A stretch of DNA of 64,000 nucleotides from an uncultured Verrucomicrobia subdivision 3 bacterium (lineage in GTDB: Bacteria > Verrucomicrobiota > Verrucomicrobiia > Limisphaerales > UBA11358): assembly GCA_903872345.1 (NCBI GenBank), contig CAIQKM010000073.1:1-64000 (forward strand), given 5' to 3'. A model generated the notes under the pieces. The model saw nothing but the letters and a program-made list of their open reading frames with translations. It did not search any database and was not told the DNA's origin. Shown here one piece after another: positions 48,125 to 57,171 of the stretch (position 1 is the first letter of the stretch; every line of letters starts with the position of its first letter). A program made the position numbers and the translations under genes.

Positions 48125-48865
48125 GTGAATGAAAATCTGGTGGAGCGGGCGCTGGGTCCGGATGAGCCGCCATTGCCGGCCACGGAAAACCGTGATCTGC
48201 TGGCGCGGTTGTTGAAGCGGCTGGCGCATGAGGTGCGCAATCCGCTCAGCTCGCTGGGGGTGCATTTTCAATTGCTGGAGGAGGATCTCAGCGGGCTGCC
48301 GCCGGAATTGCGCGCCCGGATCGCCTCGCGCATCGGCATCATTGACGGGGAACTGCACCGGCTGGACAGCATCGTGGAACGGTTTCTCAAACTGGCGGGA
48401 CCGTCGGCGCTGGAACTGGCCCCGGTGGAGATCGGCCAGATCGTCCGGCACGTCTGCGAATTGCTGCAACCGGAGGCCTCGGCGCGGTCGGTGGAAATCC
48501 GGCACGCGGTGGAACCCGGCCTGCCGCCGGTGACCCTGGATTCGGTACGGCTTACGCAGGCGCTGCTGAACATCATCATTAATGGCGTCCAGGCCATCAG
48601 CGGGCCCGGGGTGGTGACCGTGAGCGCGGGCCGGGCCGGCGAAAAACTGTGGCTGCGCGTGCAGGACACCGGGCCGGGCATTCCGGCGCACGAGTTGGGC
48701 GAAATCTTTGATCCTTATTTTACCACCAAGGCCGAGGGCAACGGTCTCGGGTTGTGGATTGCCCAGCAGATTGCGGTGGCGCACGGCGGCGATTTGTCGG
48801 CGGAAAACGCCCCCGACGGCGGGGCGATTTTGACGCTCACCCTGCCGCTGTCCCGAAAGGAATGA
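48125..48865 (+). CDS. Soluble NtrB-like sensor histidine kinase
   Basis: This 246-residue kinase starts at GTG 48125 and has no membrane segment or recognisable sensor domain, only about 25 residues before the HisKA helix. The phosphoacceptor His is in RLAHEVRNPLSSLGVHFQLL. The HATPase domain shows ALLNIIINGVQAISG (N box), VQDTGPGIPAHELGEIFDPY (G1/F) and KAEGNGLGLWIAQQIAVAHG (G2). Short cytosolic kinases of this form usually depend on a partner protein for their signal. The response regulator overlaps its stop by 4 bp (ATGA), so the two are translationally coupled. Confidence 0.9.
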   Translation: MNENLVERALGPDEPPLPATENRDLLARLLKRLAHEVRNPLSSLGVHFQLLEEDLSGLPPELRARIASRIGIIDGELHRLDSIVERFLKLAGPSALELAPVEIGQIVRHVCELLQPEASARSVEIRHAVEPGLPPVTLDSVRLTQALLNIIINGVQAISGPGVVTVSAGRAGEKLWLRVQDTGPGIPAHELGEIFDPYFTTKAEGNGLGLWIAQQIAVAHGGDLSAENAPDGGAILTLTLPLSRKE

Positions 48866-50253
48866 CCATGGACAATTCAAAAATCAAAATCCTGGTGGTG
48901 GATGACGAGTCCGGCCTGTGTGCGGGGTTGCAGGAAGGTTTGCGCCGCGAAGGGTATCACGTGGATGCCGCCAATGATGTTCCCGCCGCGCTGGAGTTCG
49001 CGCGGCGCAACCTCTACAACTTGGTGATTTCCGATGTGAAAATGCCGGGCGCCGACGGTCTGGAATTGCTCGCGCAAATCCGCGCGCACAGCCGCGACAC
49101 GCTGTTCATTCTCATGACCGCATACAGCACCGTGACCAACGCGGTGGAGGCGATGCGCCTGGGGGCTTACGATTATCTGCCGAAACCGATTGACCTGAAA
49201 CGCCTGCGGTTGCAGGTGCAAAAGGCGCTGGAATATCAGGCGGTGGTGGTGGAGAACCACGAGCTGCGGTCGCGATTGCAACAGCGCGAAGAACCGAATC
49301 CGCTCATCGGTGAAAGCGAGAGCATGCAGGCCGTGTCCCGCCTGATCGGCGAAGTGGCACAGAGCGATGTGACGGTGCTGATCGAAGGCGAGAGCGGCAC
49401 GGGCAAGGAGATTGCCGCGCGGCTGATTCACACGCAGAGTCCGCGCAAGGATAAGCCATTTATTTCCGTCAATTGCGCCGCGTTTGCCGAGCAGTTGCTG
49501 GAGGCGGAACTTTTTGGGCACATGAAGGGCGCTTTCACCGGGGCCACCGCGCAGAAGCCGGGCCGGTTTCAACTGGCGGATGGCGGCACGCTGTTTCTGG
49601 ATGAGATTGGCGACCTCTCGCCGAAAGGGCAGGGCGACCTGCTGCGCGTGCTGGAGGATGGCGCGTTCCGCATGGTGGGCGGTTCGGAACTGATCCGCGT
49701 GAATGTGCGCATCATTGCGGCGACCAATAAAAAACTGCCCGAAGCGGTGGCGGAGGGCAGGTTTCGCGAGGATTTATTTTACCGGTTGAACGTGGTGCCG
49801 GTGGTGATGCCGCCGTTGCGCGAGCGGGCGGATGACATTCCGCTGCTGATCGAGCGTTTCTTCGAGCGCTTTGCCGCACGGCACAAGCGCGGCCGCAAAC
49901 GGATGTCGCCGGAGGCTTTGCAACTGTGCCAGCGGTTTCCCTGGCCGGGCAACGTGCGCCAGTTGCGCAACGCGGTGGAGCGGATGGTCATCACTTCGCG
50001 CGCCGCCGTGGTGGACGTGGCGGCCCTGCCGGATTACTTGCGTGAATTCGACGCCGATCTGGTAACCTTTACGGTGCGACCCGGCACGCCGCTGGCGGAA
50101 GTGGAAAAATTGCTGATCCGTCAGACGCTCCTGCACGTTACGAGCAATCGTGCGGCGGCGGCGGCGGCGCTGGGCATCAGCCGGCGGGCGCTGCAATACA
50201 AGCTCAAGCAATATGGGCTGCTGGACATGCCCGGCCCGGCGGAAGAAAAGTAA
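48862..50253 (+). CDS. NtrC-family sigma-54-dependent response regulator
   Basis: From ATG 48862 the protein has 463 residues. The receiver domain spans about 8-120 (ILVVDDESGL, LVISDVKMPGADG with the phosphorylated Asp, YLPKPIDL). The AAA+ domain spans about 145-370, with Walker A LIEGESGTGKEIAARLIH, the sigma-54-contact loop HMKGAFTGATAQ, Walker B GGTLFLDEIGDL, and PWPGNVRQLRNAVERMV. A Fis-type HTH ends it (NRAAAAAALGISRRALQYKL). It activates sigma-54 promoters when phosphorylated, presumably by the preceding kinase. Targets unknown; no sigma-54 gene or obvious -24/-12 element was recognised nearby. Confidence 0.95.
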   Translation: MTMDNSKIKILVVDDESGLCAGLQEGLRREGYHVDAANDVPAALEFARRNLYNLVISDVKMPGADGLELLAQIRAHSRDTLFILMTAYSTVTNAVEAMRLGAYDYLPKPIDLKRLRLQVQKALEYQAVVVENHELRSRLQQREEPNPLIGESESMQAVSRLIGEVAQSDVTVLIEGESGTGKEIAARLIHTQSPRKDKPFISVNCAAFAEQLLEAELFGHMKGAFTGATAQKPGRFQLADGGTLFLDEIGDLSPKGQGDLLRVLEDGAFRMVGGSELIRVNVRIIAATNKKLPEAVAEGRFREDLFYRLNVVPVVMPPLRERADDIPLLIERFFERFAARHKRGRKRMSPEALQLCQRFPWPGNVRQLRNAVERMVITSRAAVVDVAALPDYLREFDADLVTFTVRPGTPLAEVEKLLIRQTLLHVTSNRAAAAAALGISRRALQYKLKQYGLLDMPGPAEEK

Positions 50254-50271
50254 GGCGGGGCTTCAGGTGGC

Positions 50272-50380
50272 GGAGCGCGCCCGTCCTCGGGCGCAGCCGC
50301 ATGGTGCGGCCGTCGGCGCTTGAAGGCGTCACGCGGATTGAACGGTTGGTCATTGCTGCGCCCGGGGACGGGCGCGCTCC
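50272..50380. repeat. 26-bp near-perfect inverted repeat after the sigma-54 regulator
   Basis: The arm at 50272-50297 (GGAGCGCGCCCGTCC...) is complementary to 50355-50380 at 25 of 26 positions, with a 57-nt centre. No T-run follows, so it is more like a dispersed palindromic repeat than a terminator. The remainder up to 50588 has no recognisable gene. Confidence 0.75.
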
Positions 50381-50588
50381 GTCTGGCACCTTGCACGCAG
50401 GCGGGGCAGATGGTGCAAGAATTGCACCAAAGCGCGTTGGGACGGTTTAACCGGTATTTTGATGGTTTGGCTGTGCGTTGGCGGACAGGTGTTTGCGTTT
50501 GTTTTGGCGGGGCGGTTGGGTTGGCATGTCGCTTGCATTCATAGTAGGCGGTTGCAAAGAAACAACCTTTTAACTGGAAACCAAAATT

Positions 50589-50762
50589 ATGAGCGAAACA
50601 ACGATTCCCACAACGACGACCGCCAATGCCGCGACCGCCCCGGCCTGCGCGCAGAAATGTGCCACGACCGCGCCGGCCACGGCCACGGCCACGACCGCCA
50701 CCCAGACGACCACGGCGAACACGCCGAAGATGCAGCGCCGTCAGGGCCGCAAGCAACATTGA
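50589..50762 (+). CDS. Small Ala/Thr-rich protein, 57 residues (hypothetical)
   Basis: ATG 50589 to TGA 50762 reads a low-complexity Thr/Ala sequence (ETTIPTTTTANAATAPACAQ) with two cysteines (PACAQKCATT), ending in the basic KMQRRQGRKQH. It has no signal peptide or membrane segment. A disordered, nucleic-acid-binding role is suggested by the basic tail, but no family is recognised. It lies just before a highly structured region at 50836. It could also be a chance frame in GC-rich DNA, though the natural-looking ending makes it worth keeping. Confidence 0.4.
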   Translation: MSETTIPTTTTANAATAPACAQKCATTAPATATATTATQTTTANTPKMQRRQGRKQH

Positions 50763-50835
50763 TTGCCAACCCGACCGCCGCAAGGCGGCCAACCACTACA
50801 GGGACCGGCGCATGGGAGGAACCGGCGCCGGTCTG

Positions 50836-50927
50836 CTGTGGGGTTGATTTCGGCGGAGGCATGAGCGCCAGTGGCTGATAGCCCACCAGGAGTTCGAGTC
50901 TCTTGTCCGCCGAAATCAGCCTCACGG
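50836..50927 (+). ncRNA. Candidate structured RNA: tRNA-like multi-hairpin on a long stem
   Basis: A 20-bp stem (50838-50857 with 50906-50925, two G-U pairs, extendable by two weaker pairs) encloses 48 nt with three small hairpins. These are GGC-ATGAGC-GCC (50858-50869), GTGG...CCAC around TGATAG (50871-50886) and AGGAG-TTCGAGT-CTCTT (50888-50904). The last is a textbook T arm. The layout is a shrunken cloverleaf with a tRNA-Ile-like GAT in the middle loop. It is far too short for a normal tRNA (60 nt between GGCGGA and TCCGCC) and lacks an encoded CCA. Its 3' side ends 12 bp before the next gene, so it could also be a leader element. Confidence 0.55.
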
Positions 50928-50937
50928 GGCGAGCTGA

Positions 50938-51351
50938 GTGGCCCGTATTGATACGAAAAATTTTATGCAACAAATCATGCAACAGTTGTTCGAGCTGCAA
51001 GCGCTCGAATTTGAAAAAACCATCCAGCCGGATCAGGCGGCGCACGTGGCGGAACTGCGCGCGGCCATCCCCCAGCCCATTCTCGCCCACTATGACCGGA
51101 TGATGGTCCGGGGCAAAAAGGGCGTGGCCTTGCTGCACCATCAGACTTGCTCCGGCTGCCACATGCAGGTCCCGCTCGGCGTGGTGCTGAACCTCAAACG
51201 CGGGGAGGATGTCCGCCTGTGCGAAACCTGCCAGCGTTATCTTTACCTGCCCGCCGACCCGCTGGAATTCAGCGCGCCAGCGGCGGTGGCGCCGGCGGCA
51301 CCCGTAAAGGCGGTCAAAAAAGCCAGCCGTCGGCAACTCGCCAAAGTTTAA
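50938..51351 (+). CDS. C4 zinc-ribbon protein (CT398/COG1579-like)
   Basis: The 137-residue protein starts at GTG 50938. A helical, probably coiled-coil N-terminal half (MQQLFELQALEFEKTIQPD) is followed by a zinc ribbon with the four cysteines in QTCSGCHMQVPLGVVLNLKR and RLCETCQRYLYL. This pattern is that of the zf-RING_7/CT398 group. The C-terminus is Ala/Pro/Lys-rich (APAAVAPAAPVKAVKKASRR). The family has been linked to nucleic-acid or flagellar/sigma-factor functions in other bacteria; the role here is unknown. The structured RNA candidate sits just upstream. Confidence 0.75.
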   Translation: MARIDTKNFMQQIMQQLFELQALEFEKTIQPDQAAHVAELRAAIPQPILAHYDRMMVRGKKGVALLHHQTCSGCHMQVPLGVVLNLKRGEDVRLCETCQRYLYLPADPLEFSAPAAVAPAAPVKAVKKASRRQLAKV

Positions 51352-51367
51352 AATTTTTGTCTCGCAG

Positions 51368-51414
51368 CGGCAACGGTGGATCGGCGACACGCGATCCGCT
51401 GTTGCCGTTTTTTT
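51368..51414 (+). terminator. Rho-independent terminator after the zinc-ribbon gene
   Basis: CGGCAACGGTGGATC (51368-51382) pairs with GATCCGCTGTTGCCG (51393-51407), 15 bp with two G-U, then seven T. It also separates the convergent metalloprotease gene that ends at 51421. Confidence 0.88.
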
Positions 51415-51420
51415 CGTGCC

Positions 51421-54400
51421 TCACGGTGACACGATGCGGTAAAACCCGGTCTGGTTTGTGGCGGTGCTCACATTGTAATTCGCCGGCACGGCGCCAAAGG
51501 TGCCGCTGGTGAGCACGGTCCAGTTGGTCAAGGGCAGCGCCAGATTGGTGGTGGTCAGCACCCGGTAAGTCTGACCGCTGTTGCCGCCGAGCGTCAGCGA
51601 GAAACTGGTGCCGCCGGTGACGGTGGCAGTCAGTGACGGCGGTGCGAGGGCGATCACCGCGAGCGTGCCGTTGGCCGTGAGCTGGCTGGTGTTCCATTGC
51701 AGATTGGCGCCGAGCGGCGGCAGATTGAAATTCGTGAAAACCCCATTGTAAGCCAGCGCGCCAAACAGTTTGAAGCTGTCGCCGGCGGCCAGCGTATCCG
51801 TACCGGTGTTGGTCACCACCAGCGTGCCGCCGTAAGTCACGGACGTAATGCCGGTCACGGCATCATTCGCGATGGTGCCGCCCGTTTTGCCGATGGCCAG
51901 CCACGCCTGGCCGCCGGTGAGATTTAGCAGGCTGTTCAAAGTCAGGGTGCCAATGGCCGTGCCGCCGGGTGCGATGATCGCACCATTAATCACGGCCACT
52001 TTGCCGAGCACGGTGCCGAAGCCGGTCAGCGTTTGTCCCGCCACCAGCCGCAACGTGCCATCCGTGCGCGTGGAAGCATCCAGTGTCGCCCCGCCGGCCA
52101 CCACCAGATTGGAGCTGCCCGCCAGCGAGCCCACGCCGCTCAAGGCCAGCGTGCCGGAGGAAATCCAGGTGTCACCCGCATACGCCTGCACATTCGTCAG
52201 GGTCAGTTTGCCGGTGCCGGCCATGGCAATGCCGCCGGGCGGCGCGGTCTGGTAATCGGTTGCGATCGCACCGTTCGGCGCGCCGGTGAAGATCCCGCCG
52301 AAGACATTCGTGGCCGCGTCCATATCCGTGAAGGAACCGTTCCCCAGATTGACGTTGCCGCCGCCGCTGAGCCGGGCCACGGTCTGGTTGATGCCGTTCA
52401 GATTCAGGACGGTGTTGGTGGCCAGATACAGGCCGGTGGACACCGGCAGGATGTTATCCGGTCCGCTCAGGTTGAGCGTGCCCTGGCTGTTGGTGGTGTT
52501 GCCGCTGTACAGATTGGGCTGGGTCAGAGTCAGCGAACCCAGGCCGGTCTTGGTGAAGCTGGCGGCGCCATTGGCGCCATCCTTCATGGGCGCGGAGATG
52601 AGCAGGTCCGGATCCGCCGCGCCGTTTTCAACGGTCAAGGTCACGCTGGTGTTGTAGAGGGTCAGATAACCGACATTGATCGTGGCGGTGACGCTGTTGG
52701 AGCGCGAGGCCCAGTGGCCGCCGGTGCTGTAACCCCAAATATCGCCCACGCGCAAACCGCCGGTGCCGATGATCTGGCCGCCGTGCAGTTCCAGGTTCGA
52801 CAGATGATTGTCGCCATTCACGGTGATGGTGCCGGCGTTGGTGGTGTAATTATCCGTGCCGTAGGAATACGGATGGGTATTGAAGATGAGCGTGCCGTTG
52901 GTGCCCACGCTGACATTGCCGGTGATCGACGGCGTGTTCCAACCATAGGGTAGACTGAGCGTGCCGGAATTGACCATCACCGCGCCGCCGTAACTGGCCG
53001 CCGCCACGTTGTTGTTCAAATAGAAATTGCCGCCGCCGCTCAGGGTCAGCACCGGGTTGCCCGTGCCGGAGAGTTTGTTCGTGAGCGTGAGCGAAGTGCC
53101 GGGAGCGGCCGACCAGGTTTGCGCCGTGCCGAGCGCCACCGGCACGCCGAGCGACAGGTTGGCGGCGGTGTTGGTGAGCTGAATGCCGCCGCTGCCGAGC
53201 GTGAGGGCGTTGGTGCCAAAGATGCCGACCGCGCGCAGCCCGCCGGTGATGTTGATGCCGGCCACGGACAGGTTGGTGCCAATCTGCGTGGTGGTGGTGT
53301 TGGCGCTGTCGTTGAAATAAACCGTATTCGCCGCGCCGGGCGTGGCGTTGGTGGCCCAGTTGAGCGAGTTCGTCCAAAACGCATCCGCGTTGCCGGTCCA
53401 GGTGAAGGTATTGGTATTCGGCGCGAGGCGGGCGCCGGCAAAGCTCAGACCGTTGATGCCGTTGGTGAGAATCTGGCCGACTTCCGCCGCGCTCAGGGCG
53501 CGGTTCCACACGCACACTTCATCGATCAGGCCCCGGAACCAGCGGCCGCCAAACGGATCCTGCCCCACATCCAGCGGCGCGTCGAACGCCTGGAAGATGT
53601 GCGTGTAATTGTTCGTGGAGGTGGTGATGACACCGTTGGTCAGGCCCACGTAGAAGATCGCGCGGTTGTTGGTGATCGAAACGGCGGCGAGCACCCACTG
53701 GTTCGTGGGCACCTGCGGACCGGAGTTATACGTCCACGTCGCCGTGTCATCGTTCCATTGATAGCCCAGCCGGTTGGCCGAGGGGAACATCATGCCGGAA
53801 TAGGTGGTGCCGCCTTTGCACATGATGATGCCGGTGTAGGAGGACTGGTTGCCGGTCAGATTCACCCACGCCAGAAACGTGGCGTTGCTGGTGTTCATGG
53901 AGAGGGCCGGGGTTTGCACATAGGTGCTGGCACCGTTGAAGCCCAGACATTCATAAACCTGCCCGACCGCCTGCGTGGGTGAACTGTAGAGTGTGCCGTC
54001 GTGATACGGTGCGCCGGCGCGGTCGTAAGTGTTCGTCCCTGCGGTGTCGCGTGCGTCCAAAGAGAGATACAGTTTCAGGCCGCCGTGGATTGAGTCCGGC
54101 GCGGTGGTGAAATTCCAGACCGGCCCGGCCACAATGTTCGTGCCATACACTTCATCCACGCGCCAGTAATAGGTGGTGTTCGTGGCGAGCGCGGCGGCCG
54201 GGGTGAAGGTGGTGCTGCTCACCTGTCCCTGATACTCGTTGGAGCCGGTGGTGGCGATGGCGACATTCGCGGCGTTGGTGCCCAGGTAAACTTTGTACTG
54301 AAAGTTATTGGTCGTGCCCGGCTGCCAGGTGAAGAGCGGCTGAAAGACCACGTTGATCGTGCCCACGGCCGGATTCGGTCCGCCCGCCGGCAGGAGGCCT

Positions 54401-56529
54401 GCGCCGGAATAGATGGATTGCACTTCGGCGGCGGAGAGCACCTTGGTGTAGAGGCGTAAATCGTCAATCGAAGCGGTCAGCCAGGATACGTTGCCGTTGC
54501 CATCGTTGGCCATGCCCATCACCGGCCAGTTGTCGCCGGCAATGTATTCGCCGGCCGGAATGGTGCGCGTGCCGGTGGTGCCGGTGTATTCCACGCCGTT
54601 GACGTAGAGACGGATCAGGCCGCTCGTGCGGTCAAGTTCGCCGACGAGGTGATACCAGACGCCGGCCTGCGGCACGATGGCGGCCTTCACGTTGAAAGTG
54701 CTCTGTCCGCCCACCGTGCAGCCATAAAAGAAAAAGGACGTGCCGTTCATGCCCAGCCGGATGCCGGGCGAATTGCCGCCGCCGCCGGAACCGCCATCCA
54801 GCGGACACTTCATGAACAGCATCTGTTCGCCGCCCGGCGTGGCATCCGGTTTGCACCAGAGGCTGATGCTCAGGTTGGTGTTATAGGCATCGAACCAGGT
54901 GCCCTTGAAGCGCGCATAGCCCGCGCCGTCAAAATGCAGGGCGGTGCCGCCGCCCACGCCCGGCACGGAGCCGGTGCCGAAATTGGCGGAACCAAACAGC
55001 GTGGCGGCCGTGCCATTGCCGGTGGTTTCGCTGACACTCGTACCGGAGGCATCGTTGAATGACCATTCGCCCAGCAGCGGACTGCCATCGCTGCTCACCA
55101 GCACCTTCGCCGCCGTCAAACTTTTGAGGCCGGACGGTTCGCCCACATAATAATGAAACAGATCGTAGCCCGCAAAATTGGTGGCCGGCGTGTATTTCAA
55201 AATGCCGCCGCCGAGATTGGTTATGGTGCCGCCATTGACGGTGTTGGTCTCATAGGAAACGATGGTCAGCGTGTTGCTGTTGGCAATGTAGTCATTCAGC
55301 AGCACGTTGATGCTGACGGCCTGGTTCGTCTTGGTCGTGGCCAGGTCCGGCGTGGCGCGCGGGGCGAGCTGATAATTGTATTGCACCCACTCGATGCCGC
55401 CCTTGGCGTTGTTACGGCGCAGGCTTTGCGCGGTGTTGGCATCCACGGTCGAATAGCCGAGGCCGGAGCCGTCCATCGCCACGTGCCAGAAATTGTCGCC
55501 GGTGTAATCGCGCGTGGTGGTATAATGGCTCTGGCCCCAGTTGTGGCCCATCTCATGGCCCGAGGCGTAACCGGACCAGCTCGGGTCCATCACGCTGAAA
55601 TCACCGGGCTCGTACGCCAGGCCGGCGTCGCCGTTATAAAGCTGCACCGACCCGTGCACCATGTCGAACCAGCCATTCGTGGCCACCCCGTGGCTGTAGC
55701 CCGGATCCGGATTCCAAAACGAATTTTCCTCCGAGAGATTCCCGTCCGTGGTCGTATAGGGCAGTTGCGTGTTGGTGCGCACGCATACGCAGACGATTTG
55801 ATAGCACACGCCCAGGTCCCGCGCCTGTTCGTAATCCACGTCATTGATCCGCGCCTCCTGTATCAGCACCGCCGAGGTGATGTTGCTCGCGGACAGATTG
55901 CAAAACACATTCACGTAATCGGAATCCAGCACCAGCCGCGCCCGTTGCAGCGGCACCTGTTTCAAATTGTTCAAATACGGCGGCCCGCCAAAGCTCGTGA
56001 CGAGGTTGGTGGGATAATAGTTCGTCGTCCAGGCGAGGTGCTGCGGCAGGTTGGTGGGGGCGACCGCGTAGTTGGTCACATAGCCCAGGCTCGGCAGGTT
56101 GGTTGTCGGGAAATACGCGCCCATGCCGCCCCAGGACAGGCGGTTCGTGGTGTCGTAAGGATCATACTCCGAAGTGCTGCCCTGCCAGCGGCAGCCGTAG
56201 GTGACCTGGTAATAGAATTTGCCGTCCACGCCAAACGTGCCGACCACCATGGCCCCCGGGTCGCTGGCAATGCGGCCGCGATAGGTCGTCACCTCGGGAA
56301 TCTGATTCGTGGGCAGCAGGGTGTAATTCGAGGCATCCGAATAGATGCGCACCGAGTAGTTGGTGGCGCGCAGGTTGTAGCGTTGCAGATTGACGACCAC
56401 CGGCTGCTTGGTCCAGGTGTTGGTGATGGTGATGGATAGCGAATCCGTCAAGGCCAGCGCGCGGGCGCCAGCCAACAGGATGAGTGCAATGAGACCGGCC
56501 GGAATACATTTGGCGAGGAACTTGATCAT
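51421..56529 (-). CDS. Giant secreted metalloprotease with LamG domains and beta-strand repeats
   Basis: From ATG 56529 the protein has about 1702 residues and a signal peptide (IPAGLIALILLAGARALA). Residues about 190-380 form a reprolysin-like metzincin with the complete zinc motif GHEMGHNWGQSH. A Big/cadherin-like module follows (about 395-485; INVLLNDYIANSNTLTIVSY). A first LamG domain (about 490-720) and second LamG (about 820-1040; GFNGASTYVQTPALSMN, FRGLIDEVCVWNRALS) flank an FnIII-like link. From about 1055 to 1620 are autotransporter-associated beta-strand repeats (FTKTGLGSLTLTQPNLYSGN). The end is TYRVLTTTNLALPLTNWTVL...GFYRIVSP. It is likely to bind and cut extracellular proteins or glycoproteins. 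No anchor signal is seen. Confidence 0.87.
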   Translation of the reverse strand: MIKFLAKCIPAGLIALILLAGARALALTDSLSITITNTWTKQPVVVNLQRYNLRATNYSVRIYSDASNYTLLPTNQIPEVTTYRGRIASDPGAMVVGTFGVDGKFYYQVTYGCRWQGSTSEYDPYDTTNRLSWGGMGAYFPTTNLPSLGYVTNYAVAPTNLPQHLAWTTNYYPTNLVTSFGGPPYLNNLKQVPLQRARLVLDSDYVNVFCNLSASNITSAVLIQEARINDVDYEQARDLGVCYQIVCVCVRTNTQLPYTTTDGNLSEENSFWNPDPGYSHGVATNGWFDMVHGSVQLYNGDAGLAYEPGDFSVMDPSWSGYASGHEMGHNWGQSHYTTTRDYTGDNFWHVAMDGSGLGYSTVDANTAQSLRRNNAKGGIEWVQYNYQLAPRATPDLATTKTNQAVSINVLLNDYIANSNTLTIVSYETNTVNGGTITNLGGGILKYTPATNFAGYDLFHYYVGEPSGLKSLTAAKVLVSSDGSPLLGEWSFNDASGTSVSETTGNGTAATLFGSANFGTGSVPGVGGGTALHFDGAGYARFKGTWFDAYNTNLSISLWCKPDATPGGEQMLFMKCPLDGGSGGGGNSPGIRLGMNGTSFFFYGCTVGGQSTFNVKAAIVPQAGVWYHLVGELDRTSGLIRLYVNGVEYTGTTGTRTIPAGEYIAGDNWPVMGMANDGNGNVSWLTASIDDLRLYTKVLSAAEVQSIYSGAGLLPAGGPNPAVGTINVVFQPLFTWQPGTTNNFQYKVYLGTNAANVAIATTGSNEYQGQVSSTTFTPAAALATNTTYYWRVDEVYGTNIVAGPVWNFTTAPDSIHGGLKLYLSLDARDTAGTNTYDRAGAPYHDGTLYSSPTQAVGQVYECLGFNGASTYVQTPALSMNTSNATFLAWVNLTGNQSSYTGIIMCKGGTTYSGMMFPSANRLGYQWNDDTATWTYNSGPQVPTNQWVLAAVSITNNRAIFYVGLTNGVITTSTNNYTHIFQAFDAPLDVGQDPFGGRWFRGLIDEVCVWNRALSAAEVGQILTNGINGLSFAGARLAPNTNTFTWTGNADAFWTNSLNWATNATPGAANTVYFNDSANTTTTQIGTNLSVAGINITGGLRAVGIFGTNALTLGSGGIQLTNTAANLSLGVPVALGTAQTWSAAPGTSLTLTNKLSGTGNPVLTLSGGGNFYLNNNVAAASYGGAVMVNSGTLSLPYGWNTPSITGNVSVGTNGTLIFNTHPYSYGTDNYTTNAGTITVNGDNHLSNLELHGGQIIGTGGLRVGDIWGYSTGGHWASRSNSVTATINVGYLTLYNTSVTLTVENGAADPDLLISAPMKDGANGAASFTKTGLGSLTLTQPNLYSGNTTNSQGTLNLSGPDNILPVSTGLYLATNTVLNLNGINQTVARLSGGGNVNLGNGSFTDMDAATNVFGGIFTGAPNGAIATDYQTAPPGGIAMAGTGKLTLTNVQAYAGDTWISSGTLALSGVGSLAGSSNLVVAGGATLDASTRTDGTLRLVAGQTLTGFGTVLGKVAVINGAIIAPGGTAIGTLTLNSLLNLTGGQAWLAIGKTGGTIANDAVTGITSVTYGGTLVVTNTGTDTLAAGDSFKLFGALAYNGVFTNFNLPPLGANLQWNTSQLTANGTLAVIALAPPSLTATVTGGTSFSLTLGGNSGQTYRVLTTTNLALPLTNWTVLTSGTFGAVPANYNVSTATNQTGFYRIVSP

Positions 56530-56777
56530 ATGAATATGGCGGTGGCCGGGTTCGGATAAAGGCACACCCGGCGGGACGATATTAAGATAACCCGGCGGGA
56601 AATATCTGCCATCCCCTATATGTGGTAGGTCGGGAGCTGGGCTGAACCGGGGGATTAATCCGGCTCATGTCTGGCGGGAGGACGGGAACGGGTTTCGGGT
56701 CTCGGATTTCGGGGGAAGACCGGGGGGGGTAACCGCGAAAAACGCGAACGGGGAAAGGGCAGGGGCGGGGCGGGACA

Positions 56778-57083
56778 CCAATTTCACGAATGGACACGGA
56801 TGGGAAGGCGTTTTCGGACTGAAAAATCAGGGGCAGGAAATAAACGCAGAGCCGCAAAGCCCGCAGAGCCGCGCGGAGAAAACCATTACCCAACCGATGG
56901 CGTGGTGCCAAACTGGTTGAGACGCATCGGTCTAGCTCAGCGTTCCTCTGCGCTCTCCGGGTCTCTGCGTTTGGTTCCCGCTTGGCAAACAACCGGATAA
57001 GCAGTGAGTAAAAAATACCTATCGGTCAAAACCGGTTTGTTCCCGCCTTTATCCGTGTTCATCCTGTTCATCCGTGGTTGAAC
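56778..57083. repeat. Nested palindromic repeat
   Basis: The outer arms carry CACGAATGGACACGGATGG (about 56785-56803) against TATCCGTGTTCATCCTG (about 57051-57067) and further copies of the same word. The inner arms AAACGCAGAG (56842-56851) and CTCTGCGTTT (56963-56972) flank related CGCAGAG and CTCTGCG units with a roughly 10-12-bp period. Whole gap 56530-57171 has no gene; this element occupies much of it. It is a typical dispersed non-coding repeat in form. Confidence 0.6.
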
Positions 57084-57171
57084 GGCATGGCGAGTCACGA
57101 ACAATTGTCCGGCCGGTTATGGGGTGAACACCCGATAGCAATCCGGCGGGAAAACGGGGTAGTGTATGGGT

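Noticed and set aside
50838-50925. Functional tRNA-Ile
   Set aside because: Only 60 nt between the acceptor-like strands, D arm of three pairs, no CCA and an extended stem; kept only as a structured RNA candidate.
55153-56439. 428-codon plus-strand frame opposite the metalloprotease
   Set aside because: Repetitive Arg/Gly/Val composition and full overlap with an obvious secreted protein.
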